A stretch of DNA of 64,000 nt from JAITMY01 sp031549685 (GCA_031549685.1 JAVBPG010000002.1:1-64000), one strand, 5' to 3'. Counted from the stretch's first letter, positions 17,536 to 27,107 are shown. Numbers and translations are program-made. The notes: a model not told the origin generated them from the sequence alone.

Positions 17536-19680
17536 CTAATACCTCACCTCGTACTCTTTTCCGCTTTCTACCGCCAATCTGTATTCGTTATCTTTGATTT
17601 TTTCAATAGTACCAATATTACTTATTGGTGTATTCAAACTACTAAAGTACAAATAGCCCTTGCCGCTGTCGGCCTTTACCTTTATGGTATTTTCGTTCAT
17701 GTACACGGCAATATCTCCGTTGGGTGTGGGCACCTTGCCGTCAATCCACGTTAAGCCGCCAAGCGTAGGCGCAATGCTGAACTCGCTGTAGCCCGCCTGC
17801 GCCTGCGTAACGCCCAGGTAGTATTTCCCGAACAGGTAAATGGGGCTTGCACCCCAAGCGTGGCAAAGGCTTTTGCCATACGGGCGACCGTACATGGCGA
17901 GGTGCTGCGCGCCTTTGTCGGCGGGCGAATATTTTTCCCAGAACGAGGTGGCGCCCTCCTTCAGCATGCCGCCCCAGTAGCTTTTCATTTCCCCGGTTAC
18001 ATAATCGTGCTCACCCATTTTGCACAGCGCCTCCAGCTCATAAAAACGCATGTAGGGCGTGGTAATTTTCAGCGCGTCGGGGTTCATCAGTACATTCTTA
18101 CGTACATCTTCTATTTGATTGTTATTTAAATAGTTGAGTAGTACGGCAAACATGTTGGTGTAGGGCGTAAGCTGCTCGCTTTGCTTTCCGTTTTCAACGT
18201 TGTGTACAAAGGCGCTTTTTTCCTTCGACCAAAACGTGCCGAAGAATTTTTGCTTCAACTCCTGCGATAGTGCAACATATTTAGATGCATCTTCGTTTTT
18301 GCCGAGAATTTCGGCGCACATGGTCATGATCTCGAGGCTGTGGCAGAAGAGCAGCTGTTCAAAGCTCACTTCGCCTTTTTTACTCATTTTAAACTCCGCC
18401 CAGTCAATAAAAATCCAGTCGCCGCTCAGGCCCTCGAGCATGCCGTTGGCGTTGCGGCGGCCAAGCACGTAGTCCATCAGGCTTACCATGCGCGGGTACA
18501 TTTGCTCAATAAAAGCCACGTCGCCCGAGTGCATGTAGTAGTCGTAAATGCCCATAAACCAGTAGAACGAGTAGTCCATAATGGTGTTGATGTGGCTGGT
18601 TACGGGGTCTTTTCCGCGCAGCGCAAATAGCGTGCGGGTTACGCTGGACGAGTCGAAGAACAGGTAGTAGTTCATCAAAAAACTCTGGTAGGCATCGCCC
18701 GACCAAATCCAGCGGTCGCGCTTAATGCCGTCAATGAAAAATTCGCGCGTGGTGAGGTGCATGGTGTAGGCCGAAATGTCCCAGACCTTGTTCAGCTCCT
18801 CGTCGCTGCAGCGGAACGCGCCACGATATTCCTCGGGTAAATATTCGTACAGCATGGAGATTTGCTCAACGCTGACGGCCGGCGATTGCTCCACATATAC
18901 GTAGCGGAACGCCTTGCTGTTAGATAGCGTGTAATCACCCTCTGTAGAAGATGTTACATTGGTGGCAAGGTCGGTAATTTCACCCTGAGCCAGGCGCAGC
19001 TTATCCAGCGTTTCGCAGTACGCGGTATCCAGCGCCTCCTCGGGGCTTTCGCCGTAGTAGAGGTTAATCTCGCCGCTGCCTTTTACCCCGTGCAGGCAAA
19101 TGAAGCCAAAGGTTTCTTTGCCGAAGTCTATCAGCCGGCCGGCCCTTACGTTTTCAATTTTTACGGGCTGCTGCGGCTGCGTGGCAAGGCGGAATTCGGA
19201 CGGTTTTTTATCGGCCGTATTGAAGTTCCAAGAGCCCGCGTTCATGTACACCGTAGCCGAGGTATCGCTTGCCTTGCCGCTCTCGTCAATCCACTCCTTA
19301 TCCTCAAACGTAACCTTCCACGAGGCATTGCTATTCACCGTTTTTCCTTTGATGAAAAGCGCCGGCGGCGTGGCCGTGTTGTACACCTTGATGTTGAAAT
19401 TATGCTCGCCTGCGGGGAGCAGAAATTTTTGCGGAGCACCGAACTGCAGCTTGCCGTTCAGCTTCACGTTGTATTTTCCCTCCACCGCAATTTCAACTTC
19501 TTCCGCCTCCGTCAGCTGCAGCTTTTTGCTGAACTCCACCACCGGGTAGTGGCTGTCGGTTTTCCAAAAAGGCGGAAAGAAAGCGCCTCGCTCGGTGCGG
19601 CGGTTGTTCATTTCGTTGCTCAACCATATTTCGTAATCGCCCGGATACCAAATCCAGGTGGGCTTTGCTTGATTGCTCAT
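17536..19680 (-). CDS. GH78-type alpha-L-rhamnosidase, cytoplasmic
   Basis: A 714-aa protein without a signal peptide. N-terminal beta-sandwich domains (WIWYPGDYEIWLSN; VDFGKETFGFICLHGVKG-like strand near 180), then the (alpha/alpha)6 catalytic barrel with DGIKRDRWIWSGDAYQS (about residue 325) carrying the usual acidic residues, and HAWGASPIYLF near 625 followed by a C-terminal beta-sandwich. GH78 removes terminal alpha-L-rhamnose. Lack of an export signal implies it acts on imported oligosaccharides, which fits the MFS transporter gene directly upstream on the same strand. Confidence 0.88.
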   Translation of the reverse strand: MSNQAKPTWIWYPGDYEIWLSNEMNNRRTERGAFFPPFWKTDSHYPVVEFSKKLQLTEAEEVEIAVEGKYNVKLNGKLQFGAPQKFLLPAGEHNFNIKVYNTATPPALFIKGKTVNSNASWKVTFEDKEWIDESGKASDTSATVYMNAGSWNFNTADKKPSEFRLATQPQQPVKIENVRAGRLIDFGKETFGFICLHGVKGSGEINLYYGESPEEALDTAYCETLDKLRLAQGEITDLATNVTSSTEGDYTLSNSKAFRYVYVEQSPAVSVEQISMLYEYLPEEYRGAFRCSDEELNKVWDISAYTMHLTTREFFIDGIKRDRWIWSGDAYQSFLMNYYLFFDSSSVTRTLFALRGKDPVTSHINTIMDYSFYWFMGIYDYYMHSGDVAFIEQMYPRMVSLMDYVLGRRNANGMLEGLSGDWIFIDWAEFKMSKKGEVSFEQLLFCHSLEIMTMCAEILGKNEDASKYVALSQELKQKFFGTFWSKEKSAFVHNVENGKQSEQLTPYTNMFAVLLNYLNNNQIEDVRKNVLMNPDALKITTPYMRFYELEALCKMGEHDYVTGEMKSYWGGMLKEGATSFWEKYSPADKGAQHLAMYGRPYGKSLCHAWGASPIYLFGKYYLGVTQAQAGYSEFSIAPTLGGLTWIDGKVPTPNGDIAVYMNENTIKVKADSGKGYLYFSSLNTPISNIGTIEKIKDNEYRLAVESGKEYEVRY

Positions 19681-19881
19681 AGGAGTTAAAAAATTTTGAA
19701 CAGCTAAATATTAAACCACGGAGACACGGAGAATATAAAATTAAATCAAAATTACTCCGTGAACTCTTTAATTCTAAGGTGCATTTTTATTGAGCAAAGA
19801 CATGCAGCGAAAACTGAAGGGCAGTAAAATTGTCTTACGTTTTTTTGTGTTCGTGCCTCCGTGGTTGAAAAATTAATGCGT

Positions 19882-21249
19882 TTAAATATCGCTTCCGTAC
19901 CTCTCTTCCGTTATTTGCTGCAGCGATTTACCACGGGTTTTGGGCGCCCAAATTGTGCCTATTATCAAGGCTATAATCAGCAAGCCAATCATGAGGTAGG
20001 CGGCGGTGCTAAACCCTTCGCCGTTTTTACCGTAGATGTTTACAAACACCAACCCCCATATTGCTGCGCAGCCTCTCACCACAAAGAACATGATGCCCTG
20101 CGCCGCGGCGCGGTACTTGGCGGGGAACAGCTCCGAGGCCCACAGCGCATAAAAGGCCTGTACGCTTATGCCGGCGTGAATGCCCCACAGAATGGTGAAC
20201 GTCCACAGCGCGGAGTGATTTTTTATTCCCACAAAAATGAGAACCGCCCACGCCACTACGCCTACTCCCGTGCCGAAGAAGTACAGCCAGCGCTGGTTTA
20301 CCTTATCCACCAGCATGGCAAAGCCGAAGTAGGTTACCGCAATAATAACTATCCACTGTATAGCCGATAGCATGTTGGCCTGCCCGTTCGACAGCCCACC
20401 TGCGGTTTCGTAAATATGCTGCTGGAAGAAGCCCATTACGCTTGCCACCAAATTCCAGGTAATGTAAATTCCTGCCAGAAAAAGCATGGTGCGAACGTTG
20501 ACCTTGTTGGTAAAGAGCTTGCCGAAGGATGCGAAAACGCTCGGCTGTTTTTCCTTGCCCTGCGCCAGCTTGGCCTGCTCCCAATCCTTCGACTCGTTGA
20601 GCCTGCGCTGCAGCAGCCATGCGATAAACGCTACGATAAACAGCGAGCTGAAAATAATGCGGCTGCTGAATACGTTGACTGCCTGTACGCTTGCATCGCT
20701 GCCTAAAAACAGGGCGGCCACCTTTTGAACAAATCCGAAAAAGACGCCCGCCGATGCGCCTTCCTTTCCGGGGGCGAGCAGCATTCCCAATAGCAAAATA
20801 ATGGTTGGCCCAACGCCCCACGCAAACTGCGAAATGCCCATGTTCCGTCCACGATTACCTACTTCCGAATTTTCAGAAATATACGTCCACGAGGCGGGAA
20901 CGCCTGCGCCCACCGAGATGCCGGTAATCAGGAACCCGGTCAGCAGCATGGGGAAGCTGACGGCAAACATAATGATGGCCACCCCCAGCATGTATATGAG
21001 CATGTTGTAGGTGTAAATGGTTTTGCGCCCGTACCTGTCGGCCAGAAAGCCGCCGATAATAGCGCCGATAGCCGCGCCAAAACAGTTGGCGCTAATGGCG
21101 TTGAGCCACCCGAGGTTCCCCTCGGTAAGGCCGAGGTAGTTTTGCCAAAGCGTCAGTCCGCTTGCGCCCGCCACAATCGCACCCGCATCCAAGTAGTTGG
21201 TAAGCGATACGGCAATCGTACTTTTTAAGCTGCTCTTTTTATGCTCCAT
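19882..21249 (-). CDS. MFS sugar transporter
   Basis: A 455-aa major facilitator with twelve predicted spans. The loop 2-3 motif GGFLADRYGRKTIY and PASWTYISENSEVGNRGRNMG after span 6 are of the sugar porter subfamily. It should import a sugar or oligosaccharide by proton symport at the inner membrane. Location directly upstream of the cytoplasmic GH78 and near L-rhamnose mutarotase suggests a rhamnoside or rhamnose as substrate, but specificity cannot be read from sequence. Confidence 0.85.
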   Translation of the reverse strand: MEHKKSSLKSTIAVSLTNYLDAGAIVAGASGLTLWQNYLGLTEGNLGWLNAISANCFGAAIGAIIGGFLADRYGRKTIYTYNMLIYMLGVAIIMFAVSFPMLLTGFLITGISVGAGVPASWTYISENSEVGNRGRNMGISQFAWGVGPTIILLLGMLLAPGKEGASAGVFFGFVQKVAALFLGSDASVQAVNVFSSRIIFSSLFIVAFIAWLLQRRLNESKDWEQAKLAQGKEKQPSVFASFGKLFTNKVNVRTMLFLAGIYITWNLVASVMGFFQQHIYETAGGLSNGQANMLSAIQWIVIIAVTYFGFAMLVDKVNQRWLYFFGTGVGVVAWAVLIFVGIKNHSALWTFTILWGIHAGISVQAFYALWASELFPAKYRAAAQGIMFFVVRGCAAIWGLVFVNIYGKNGEGFSTAAYLMIGLLIIALIIGTIWAPKTRGKSLQQITEERYGSDI

Positions 21250-21360
21250 GTTTTTTATTGGTTGAATTGTTTAGTGTTTATTGGATTCAAGGAATAAAGA
21301 CGAAAAGAACAATGATGTTCTTCTCATTGATACAACCCTTGATCTTTTGTCCCTATATCT

Positions 21361-21738
21361 TTATTCCTTCATCATGCTTACCGCGTCCAGCGTGATGTTG
21401 CTGTCGGCATCGTGCACCACGTACGCGTAGCGTAATTTTTTTGCCTCCTTCATGCTCCAATCCGTGGGCTGCGAGTGGTTGATGGAAAATGCGTCAAGCG
21501 TTTTTCGCTTTAGCGCATCCAGCACCTCCTCCCGCGAACTGCCAAAGTGCACCGCAACGTTCCCCTTTCCCCTTAGCCCATGCAGCTTTACAATGCCCGA
21601 CAGCTCCTGCCCGAAGTCCACCAGCACCGTATTGTCGGTACGCTCCGTAGCCACCGCTGCCTTGCGCGCGGGAGCAGCCATTGCCGTCATGCTTACGCAA
21701 AACGCCGCAGCGGCAAGTAGAATTTTTATTTTTTTCAT
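21361..21738 (-). CDS. Secreted stand-alone domain related to GH78 N-domain
   Basis: A 125-aa protein with a signal peptide (ending AMAAPAR). The mature 95 residues align with one beta-sandwich of the neighbouring GH78: VDFGQELSGIVKLHGLRGKG here versus IDFGKETFGFICLHGVKGSG there, then SREEVLDAL and KLRYAYV versus SPEEALDTA and FRYVYVE. There is no catalytic barrel. It may be a remnant of a former exported rhamnosidase or a free carbohydrate-binding domain; the intact start, signal and stop argue for a functioning small gene. Confidence 0.6.
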   Translation of the reverse strand: MKKIKILLAAAAFCVSMTAMAAPARKAAVATERTDNTVLVDFGQELSGIVKLHGLRGKGNVAVHFGSSREEVLDALKRKTLDAFSINHSQPTDWSMKEAKKLRYAYVVHDADSNITLDAVSMMKE

Positions 21739-21769
21739 AAGGAATAAATATCTTTACAAATTTTATCTC

Positions 21770-21917
21770 GTGCGTCATTGCGAGGCAGGCTTATTTTTTT
21801 ACTTGTCATTGCGGGCTTGACCCGCAATCCCCCAATCGTGGTTCTTTTTTTGAGATTGCGGGTCAAGCCCACAATGACAGCAGTGGCGAGAGATGCTTCA
21901 CTTCGTTCAGCATGACA
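21770..21917. repeat. Dispersed palindromic repeats
   Basis: GTCATTGCGGGCTTGACCCG at 21804 and GATTGCGGGTCAAGCCCACA at 21853 form an inverted pair; GTCATTGCGAGGCAGG precedes it. Same family as at 13447. Confidence 0.65.
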
Positions 21918-21968
21918 ACCTTTATTTACCACACTGCCAACTGCTACTGCCAACTGCCACTTCTTTTC

Positions 21969-23018
21969 CTAATTCCTCTTCAACCTCTCCACCGTCTCAA
22001 AAATTGCCACCACTTTTTCATCGCTCACCTTATCGTCCATGTTGATGCAGCACACGCCTGTTTGCATGGGGTCGTTGCTTTCGCCCACCAGCTTCGCAAT
22101 GGTGTTTTCAATATCGCTTTCGCTCTGGCTGCCTATGCTTACAGGGTCAAGGCGAATGTTCAGAAACGTGTTGGGCAAATGCCCGCGCAGCAGCTGCACA
22201 TCGCCGCCCCAACCAAGGTCGAGGAACGCCAGGTGCGGCAGCTTTGCGTACGCTTGCGCAAAGCGGTGCGGGTCTTTTCCGCAGTGGTGAATACCGAATG
22301 CGGCATGCTTCCTGCTCCACTTCGTGTCAATGGGCAGCAAAAACTCCTCGTACATTTCCTCCGAAATCATGGTGTGTGAGCACTCCGAGTGCAGCAATAC
22401 CGGCTTGGGCAGGTTGATCACGTTGCGGTTTACCGAAATGGATGTGCTGCCCGTCATTCCTTCGATGTAGCCCGTAAATTTTTCAATCACGGCGGCAAGT
22501 TGCCCAAAGTATTGCTGTACCTTATCGGGCTCCATCATCATATCCATGAAGATGTTTTCGCCACGCAAATCGAGCGCGAGGTTTAGCACGCCGCTCCAGT
22601 TTATATCGCCGCAAACGTAGCCGTACTGCGCCTTGAGCGATTCCACCAGCTGCTCAACTTCCGTAAAGGCGGGAGAGCTGAAGGCCTTTTCGATGTCAAC
22701 GCTCAGCTCCGCCTGGTTGGCGCACACCACCTGCGGAGGGGCGCTTTCGCTGTAAATAACCTCGCAGCCCAGCATCTCCGAAAGCAGGTATCCCGAGGCC
22801 AGGTGCACCGCGCCTACCTGCGGCAGATCCTTATCCTTGTCCGCGCCAAGACCGTATTTGCCGAAGCGGTTGTACAGCTCCAGCTCCATGCGGCGCTCGC
22901 TTTCCACGCGCTTTTTGGGGTTGAAGAAAAAATCTTTATCGAACGTCATGCCCGTGTGCTTGTACCACCACGACGGGTGAAACACAACTTCAACGGGGAG
23001 CTTACGGATGGATTGCAT
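21969..23018 (-). CDS. URO-D-family methyltransferase (corrinoid type, MtaA/CmuA-like)
   Basis: A 349-aa member of the uroporphyrinogen decarboxylase superfamily. The HHCGKDPHRF block (about residue 250) holds the HxC zinc ligands of the methyltransferase branch, with possible third Cys ligand in GVCCINMDDK. Members of this branch transfer a methyl group between a substrate, a corrinoid protein and coenzyme M or tetrahydrofolate; true haem-pathway decarboxylases lack the zinc motif. It lies on the same strand as the RACE gene and a second paralogue (27108-28133), which supports a corrinoid-linked role. Substrate unknown. Confidence 0.7.
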   Translation of the reverse strand: MQSIRKLPVEVVFHPSWWYKHTGMTFDKDFFFNPKKRVESERRMELELYNRFGKYGLGADKDKDLPQVGAVHLASGYLLSEMLGCEVIYSESAPPQVVCANQAELSVDIEKAFSSPAFTEVEQLVESLKAQYGYVCGDINWSGVLNLALDLRGENIFMDMMMEPDKVQQYFGQLAAVIEKFTGYIEGMTGSTSISVNRNVINLPKPVLLHSECSHTMISEEMYEEFLLPIDTKWSRKHAAFGIHHCGKDPHRFAQAYAKLPHLAFLDLGWGGDVQLLRGHLPNTFLNIRLDPVSIGSQSESDIENTIAKLVGESNDPMQTGVCCINMDDKVSDEKVVAIFETVERLKRN

Positions 23019-23485
23019 AGTTAAAATTCAAAAATTCAAAACTACCCAGGTGCGTTGCTCCCGCCTTGACGGGCTCGAAGCGTGCGGCGCGGGATTTACC
23101 CAGCGACCCTAACAGAGTTTTAAGACCCTGTTAGGGGTAACCAAAAGTGATAAAAGGTAAATTTAGGGAATAATCAATAAAGTAGCAAGGGTTTTAACGA
23201 TTGAGAAAGGTAAAACTTTGTTGTACAGAGGATAAAATCTTATTGTAATTTATACAATAAGCTGACGATGGCCGTCATTGTGAGGAGGAACGGCGAAGCA
23301 ATCTCTATCCTATGCTTGTCATTGCGGGTTTGACCCGCAACCGAGTTTACGAGTTCGGCGGAGCCAATCTCCTGCCTTTTGTCATGCTGAGCCAACCTGT
23401 TATCCCGAACTTGATTCGGGATCTCCCAATTGAAATACTTTAGGGATGGGATTGCGGGTCAATCCCGCAATGACAACGTGGTTGA
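23019..23485. repeat. Gene-free spacer with dispersed repeats
   Basis: The 467-base gap contains a palindromic block CCTAACAGAGTTTTAAGACC...GGTTAG (about 23105-23137), an AT-rich stretch that probably carries the promoter of the URO-D gene, and from 23274 three repeat units (GTCATTGTGAGGAGG, GTCATTGCGGGTTTGACCCG, GATTGCGGGTCAATCCCGC). No gene is supported. Confidence 0.55.
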
Positions 23486-25042
23486 TTAAAAGGGAAACTC
23501 CAACTTTTCGCAAAACACATTTTGAAACTCCGGGTCGGTTTCGAGCGAAACGTGAGAGGTAATTTGAGAAATTTTTTCAGCGGATTTTTTTTCGTCAAAT
23601 AGCAGCATTTTTGCGCCAATCAGTGCGCTGTTGCCTAACTTTATAATTTTACTTTCGTCAAATTCCAACAACCCGATTTTGATGGCGTTGGCTGTGCTGA
23701 TGTAGCTGCCAAACCCACCCGCAATGTAAACGTTTTCGACAGCTGCCGCCGATATGCCCAGCTGCTTCATGAGCAGCGCAACGCCTGTAGCAATGGCCGA
23801 CTTGGCCAGCTGCAACTCGCGCACATCGCGCTGGCTCAGCATTACGCCATCAACCAGCGGAAGGCTTGCGCGGTCGTCGCTGATGCTGCCCATGGGCTCA
23901 ATGTCGCCCGAGGCCACCAGCGTAGCAGCGGCGTCAATCAGCCCGCTGCCGCAAATACCTCTTGCAGAGATATTTCCAATTACATGCGCTTGTAGCTGTC
24001 CTTGTGAGTTACGCTCAAGCGAAGCAATGGCGCCCGTTGAGGCGCGCATGCCGTGCGATATGACGGCGCCTTCAAACGCAGGCCCCGCCGAGGTCGAGGA
24101 GCAAAGAATCTTATCGCGGTTGCCTACGGCAATTTCGCCATTCGTGCCAAGGTCTATCAGCACGCTGTACGATTGCTTTTCGTGCATGCGCGCCGCCAGA
24201 ATTCCCGCCAGGATATCGCTGCCCACAAAGCTGCCGAGGTTTTGCTCAAAGCAAATTTTTACATCATTGGGTAAATCCCAGCCTAATTGTGCCGGAGAAA
24301 AAACAGCCGCCTCGTTATGTGACGTGAGAAAAGGGAAAGTGGCAAGCGGTGCAAGGTCAAGCCCACAAAAAATGTGGTGCATTACGGTGTTGCCGACGAT
24401 GGTAATATTTTTGACCCCCAACCCCCTAAAGGGGGCTATAACATTACCACTTTGGTTGTAGCCCCCAGGGGGTTGGGGGTAATTTTTTAGTAATTGCCCG
24501 ACCTGTCCCCACACCGCCTCCCGTGTAATAGCAGTAAGCTCCTCGGCATTCCCCTCTTCCTTCAGCGCAAAAGCAATGCGCGACATGATGTCGGCGCCAT
24601 GCTTAGCCTGCGGATTGATGCTCTGCTGCACCGTTGCTACACTGCCATCGTGCAGGTTTACCAGCTGCGAAACGATGGTGGTTGAACCCAGGTCAACCGC
24701 AATGCCATAGCCGTTTTTAGGCGAAAATTCAAAGGCGCTGTTGTCGGCTAAAATGAGCTGCTCCCACTGCGCCACTTCAAGCGTGATGTTGTCCTCCACC
24801 ACGCTCATGCAGGCTAACCGCCAGCTGTCATCCAACTTTTTTTTGCGTAGCGCAGCGGCGTGTTTTTCACTTACCGATATAGCGCCGTTGAGCAGCTTTA
24901 CCTTGCAGCTGAAGCAGGTGCCCGCGCCGCCGCAGGGGAACTCCACGCCATACTCGTGCAGCACGTCCATCAGGGGCGTGCCTTCGTTGGCCGTGAGCGT
25001 AATGCCGGCGGGTTGCAGATGTATGGTGTAGAACTTGGACAA
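23486..25042 (-). CDS. Reductive activator of corrinoid enzymes (RACE), 2Fe-2S plus ASKHA ATPase
   Basis: About 518 aa. A plant-type ferredoxin domain with cluster ligands in FPCGGAGTCFSCKV is followed by a linker and an actin-like ATPase/DUF4445 domain (IAVDLGSTTI, LIDLGTNGEIAV, GICGSGLIDAAA, IAGGFGSYI). Such proteins reduce Co(II) corrinoids back to Co(I) at the cost of ATP in O-demethylase systems. I place the start at a TTG (25042) because the ATG 51 bases upstream lies inside a repeat reaching into the spacer and adds unrelated residues; this is uncertain. A palindromic repeat has been inserted in frame (see 24413-24482). URO-D methyltransferase genes flank it on the same strand. Confidence 0.82.
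   Translation of the reverse strand: MSKFYTIHLQPAGITLTANEGTPLMDVLHEYGVEFPCGGAGTCFSCKVKLLNGAISVSEKHAAALRKKKLDDSWRLACMSVVEDNITLEVAQWEQLILADNSAFEFSPKNGYGIAVDLGSTTIVSQLVNLHDGSVATVQQSINPQAKHGADIMSRIAFALKEEGNAEELTAITREAVWGQVGQLLKNYPQPPGGYNQSGNVIAPFRGLGVKNITIVGNTVMHHIFCGLDLAPLATFPFLTSHNEAAVFSPAQLGWDLPNDVKICFEQNLGSFVGSDILAGILAARMHEKQSYSVLIDLGTNGEIAVGNRDKILCSSTSAGPAFEGAVISHGMRASTGAIASLERNSQGQLQAHVIGNISARGICGSGLIDAAATLVASGDIEPMGSISDDRASLPLVDGVMLSQRDVRELQLAKSAIATGVALLMKQLGISAAAVENVYIAGGFGSYISTANAIKIGLLEFDESKIIKLGNSALIGAKMLLFDEKKSAEKISQITSHVSLETDPEFQNVFCEKLEFPF
24413..24482. repeat. Palindromic repeat inserted in frame inside the RACE gene
   Basis: ACCCCCAACCCCCTAAAGGG on the left arm and CAGGGGGTTGGGGGT on the right arm are reverse complements with a spacer of about 15 bases. 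Similar copies lie in the spacer at 3684-3888. It is translated as a Pro/Gly-rich insert (YPQPPGGYNQSGNVIAPFRG) just before the conserved ITIVGNTVMHH strand of the ATPase domain. The frame stays open. Confidence 0.8.
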
Positions 25043-25161
25043 AGTAAAAAAATATGGCACACAGATAAAGTTGGCTCCGCCGCAGATTGACACAGATTTT
25101 TATTTGAATTATCTGTGTTTATCCGTGACGAAGTCTGTTTTATTTGTGTGCCAATAAAAAA

Positions 25162-25485
25162 TTAGTTAGTGTGGAAAACCTCCTCCATATCAGCCCACCA
25201 TTCACCCTCCTTGCGGGTGTCGAGCGGCTGCTGACAGGGCATGCACACAGCCCACCAGCGTTGGGTTTCCTCATCGGCCGCCATCTTAGCCATGTCGGCT
25301 TCGTAGTTGCTGCCAACGTACTCGTAGTAGCTGAACAGGAATCCGTCCTTGAAGTAAATGCTGTAGTTGCGCAGGTTGCAATCGTAAATCATTTTCAGCA
25401 CGCCGGGCCACGCGGCAGCATGCAGCTGTTTGTACTCCTCCAACTTTTCGGGACGTACTTTAATAACGCTTCCGTAACGCTTCAT
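25162..25485 (-). CDS. rhaM: L-rhamnose mutarotase
   Basis: A 107-aa protein of the RhaM family: YGSVIKVRPEKLEEYKQLHA at the start and NYSIYF, LFSYYEYVG and WWAVCMPCQQPL later are the family blocks carrying the conserved His/Tyr/Trp residues. RhaM interconverts alpha and beta L-rhamnose for the isomerase. Its presence ties the rhamnosidase and transporter genes to rhamnose catabolism. The spacer to the RACE gene holds a repeat of the type CACAGAT..ATCTGTG. Confidence 0.88.
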   Translation of the reverse strand: MKRYGSVIKVRPEKLEEYKQLHAAAWPGVLKMIYDCNLRNYSIYFKDGFLFSYYEYVGSNYEADMAKMAADEETQRWWAVCMPCQQPLDTRKEGEWWADMEEVFHTN

Positions 25486-25534
25486 ATCAATTAAAAATTA
25501 AAAATTAAAAATTGAGAAAAACAAATATAGCATA

Positions 25535-26818
25535 TTATTCAATAGCGTATAGCGGTAAGTTTACCATCCACGATTCCTCTTGGTATTTGCTGAGCGATGT
25601 GCGAATGGCAGTATCCGGCTTGTATTTTTCACAAAACAGCTTAAAACTTTTCGCTTTTAAGTTTTCAGCCGATTTTACCTCAATAGGAATAACTTTACCA
25701 TTGCGCTGTACTACAAAATCGACCTCTGCGGTGCTTCTCTCATTTGCCCAGTAGCCAATGTAGCGTTCGCTTGCAAGGCGTAGCTGCTGCATCACGTATT
25801 GCTCGGCTAGCGAGCCTTTGAATTCGGTAAAAATAGCATTGCCATCAATGAGTGTTTGCAGCGGAATATCGCTCATAGCGCACAGTAAGCCAACATCGTG
25901 CAAAAATAACTTGAATGCCGATAAGTCTTGATAGACAATGAGCGGCATAGCGGGCTTTTCTATGCGGTGGCACTTGAGCAGCAATCCACAATCTACTAAC
26001 CACTGAATGGCCAACTCAAACTCTTTAGCGCGCGCTCCTTCCCGCATTACGCCGTAAATAAATTTTTTATTTTCCTTGGTCAGCTGCGCCGGAATGCTTT
26101 GCCACACCATGCGGATTCGTGGTACAACCTCGCTTGGGGCGTGCTTTGAGAAATCGCCCTCGTAGGAGAGAATTATGCGCTGCTGGATACGTCGCACTTC
26201 TTGCCAATCGTGTGTTTTTACAAAGGTATCGACTACCTCGGGCATACCGCCAACGTAGAAGTAGTGGCGCAGGTATTCCACCAGCTTGTTATGAAAAATA
26301 CTAATCACGCTCCAATCTTTATGGCGCAAAGCCTCTGCCAGCGCGGCTTCGTTAAGGGCCCGCAAGAACTCTGAAAATGACAGCGGACGCAAATCCATAA
26401 AATCGACTTTACCTACCGGGAAAGATACGTGGCTATGCAAGCCCATGCCCAGCAGCGAGCCGGCAGCCGCTATGTGGTATTGAGGCGCTTTTTCACAAAA
26501 ATATTTTAGCGAAGTAAGCCCGCGTTCCGCTGATTGAATTTCATCAAAAATAATCAGCGTATTGTTGGCGGTGATGGTGGTTTGAGTGTAAATTTGCAGC
26601 GTGGTAATAATGCGCTCAATATCGAAATCCTGCGCAAAAAGCGATTGCAGCACGGGTGTGTCTTCAAAGTTGATGTACACGCATTGCTTGTAGTGGTTGC
26701 GCCCAAACTCCTGCAGTAGCCACGTTTTGCCTACCTGCCGTGCGCCTCGCAAAATAAGCGGCTTACGGAATTGGCTCTCCTTCCAAGCCTTTAGTTCGGC
26801 TGTTTTATCTCGTATCAT
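25535..26818 (-). CDS. AAA ATPase with DUF4143 C-terminal domain
   Basis: A 427-aa ATPase: Walker A GARQVGKTW (about residues 20-28), Walker B LIIFDEIQ, sensor AAGSLLGM, and C-terminal FKGSLAEQYVMQQL, AEVDFVVQRNGKVIPIEVKS, a PD-(D/E)XK-like D..E-K pattern typical of DUF4143. Same family as the gene at 4166 but only distantly similar. Preceded by three 33-base direct repeats that could be operator sites. Confidence 0.82.
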   Translation of the reverse strand: MIRDKTAELKAWKESQFRKPLILRGARQVGKTWLLQEFGRNHYKQCVYINFEDTPVLQSLFAQDFDIERIITTLQIYTQTTITANNTLIIFDEIQSAERGLTSLKYFCEKAPQYHIAAAGSLLGMGLHSHVSFPVGKVDFMDLRPLSFSEFLRALNEAALAEALRHKDWSVISIFHNKLVEYLRHYFYVGGMPEVVDTFVKTHDWQEVRRIQQRIILSYEGDFSKHAPSEVVPRIRMVWQSIPAQLTKENKKFIYGVMREGARAKEFELAIQWLVDCGLLLKCHRIEKPAMPLIVYQDLSAFKLFLHDVGLLCAMSDIPLQTLIDGNAIFTEFKGSLAEQYVMQQLRLASERYIGYWANERSTAEVDFVVQRNGKVIPIEVKSAENLKAKSFKLFCEKYKPDTAIRTSLSKYQEESWMVNLPLYAIE

Positions 26819-26833
26819 ATCCTGCTATTTTTG

Positions 26834-26935
26834 TGCAAAAATACACTTTTTTCACGATAAAAATGTATTTTGACAACACTTTTTACAGGATAAAATTGTG
26901 ATTTGAATACACTTTTTGCAGGATAAATATGCTGA
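26834..26935. repeat. Three 33-bp-spaced direct repeats upstream of the AAA ATPase
   Basis: The string ACACTTTTTnCAGGATAAA (with small changes) occurs three times, the ACACT cores at 26843, 26876 and 26909, so the period is exactly 33 bases, about three helical turns. They begin 25 bases upstream of the AAA/DUF4143 start codon (minus strand). Tandem phased sites suggest cooperative protein binding, perhaps autoregulation. The spacer to 27107 shows nothing else. Confidence 0.65.
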
Positions 26936-27107
26936 ATTTTGTTTAATCCGTTGATTTTGTGTTAGTTGATAAAATATCATTCCTTTCTGGTATAGCAAAA
27001 GCATATCCACAAGATAGTATTTTATTCAAAGAGGGATAGTTGAATTTTTTGCAATACTTACCCTCAATATCACATGTTGATTTTGTGAGTTGTTCTATAA
27101 TATGTTA

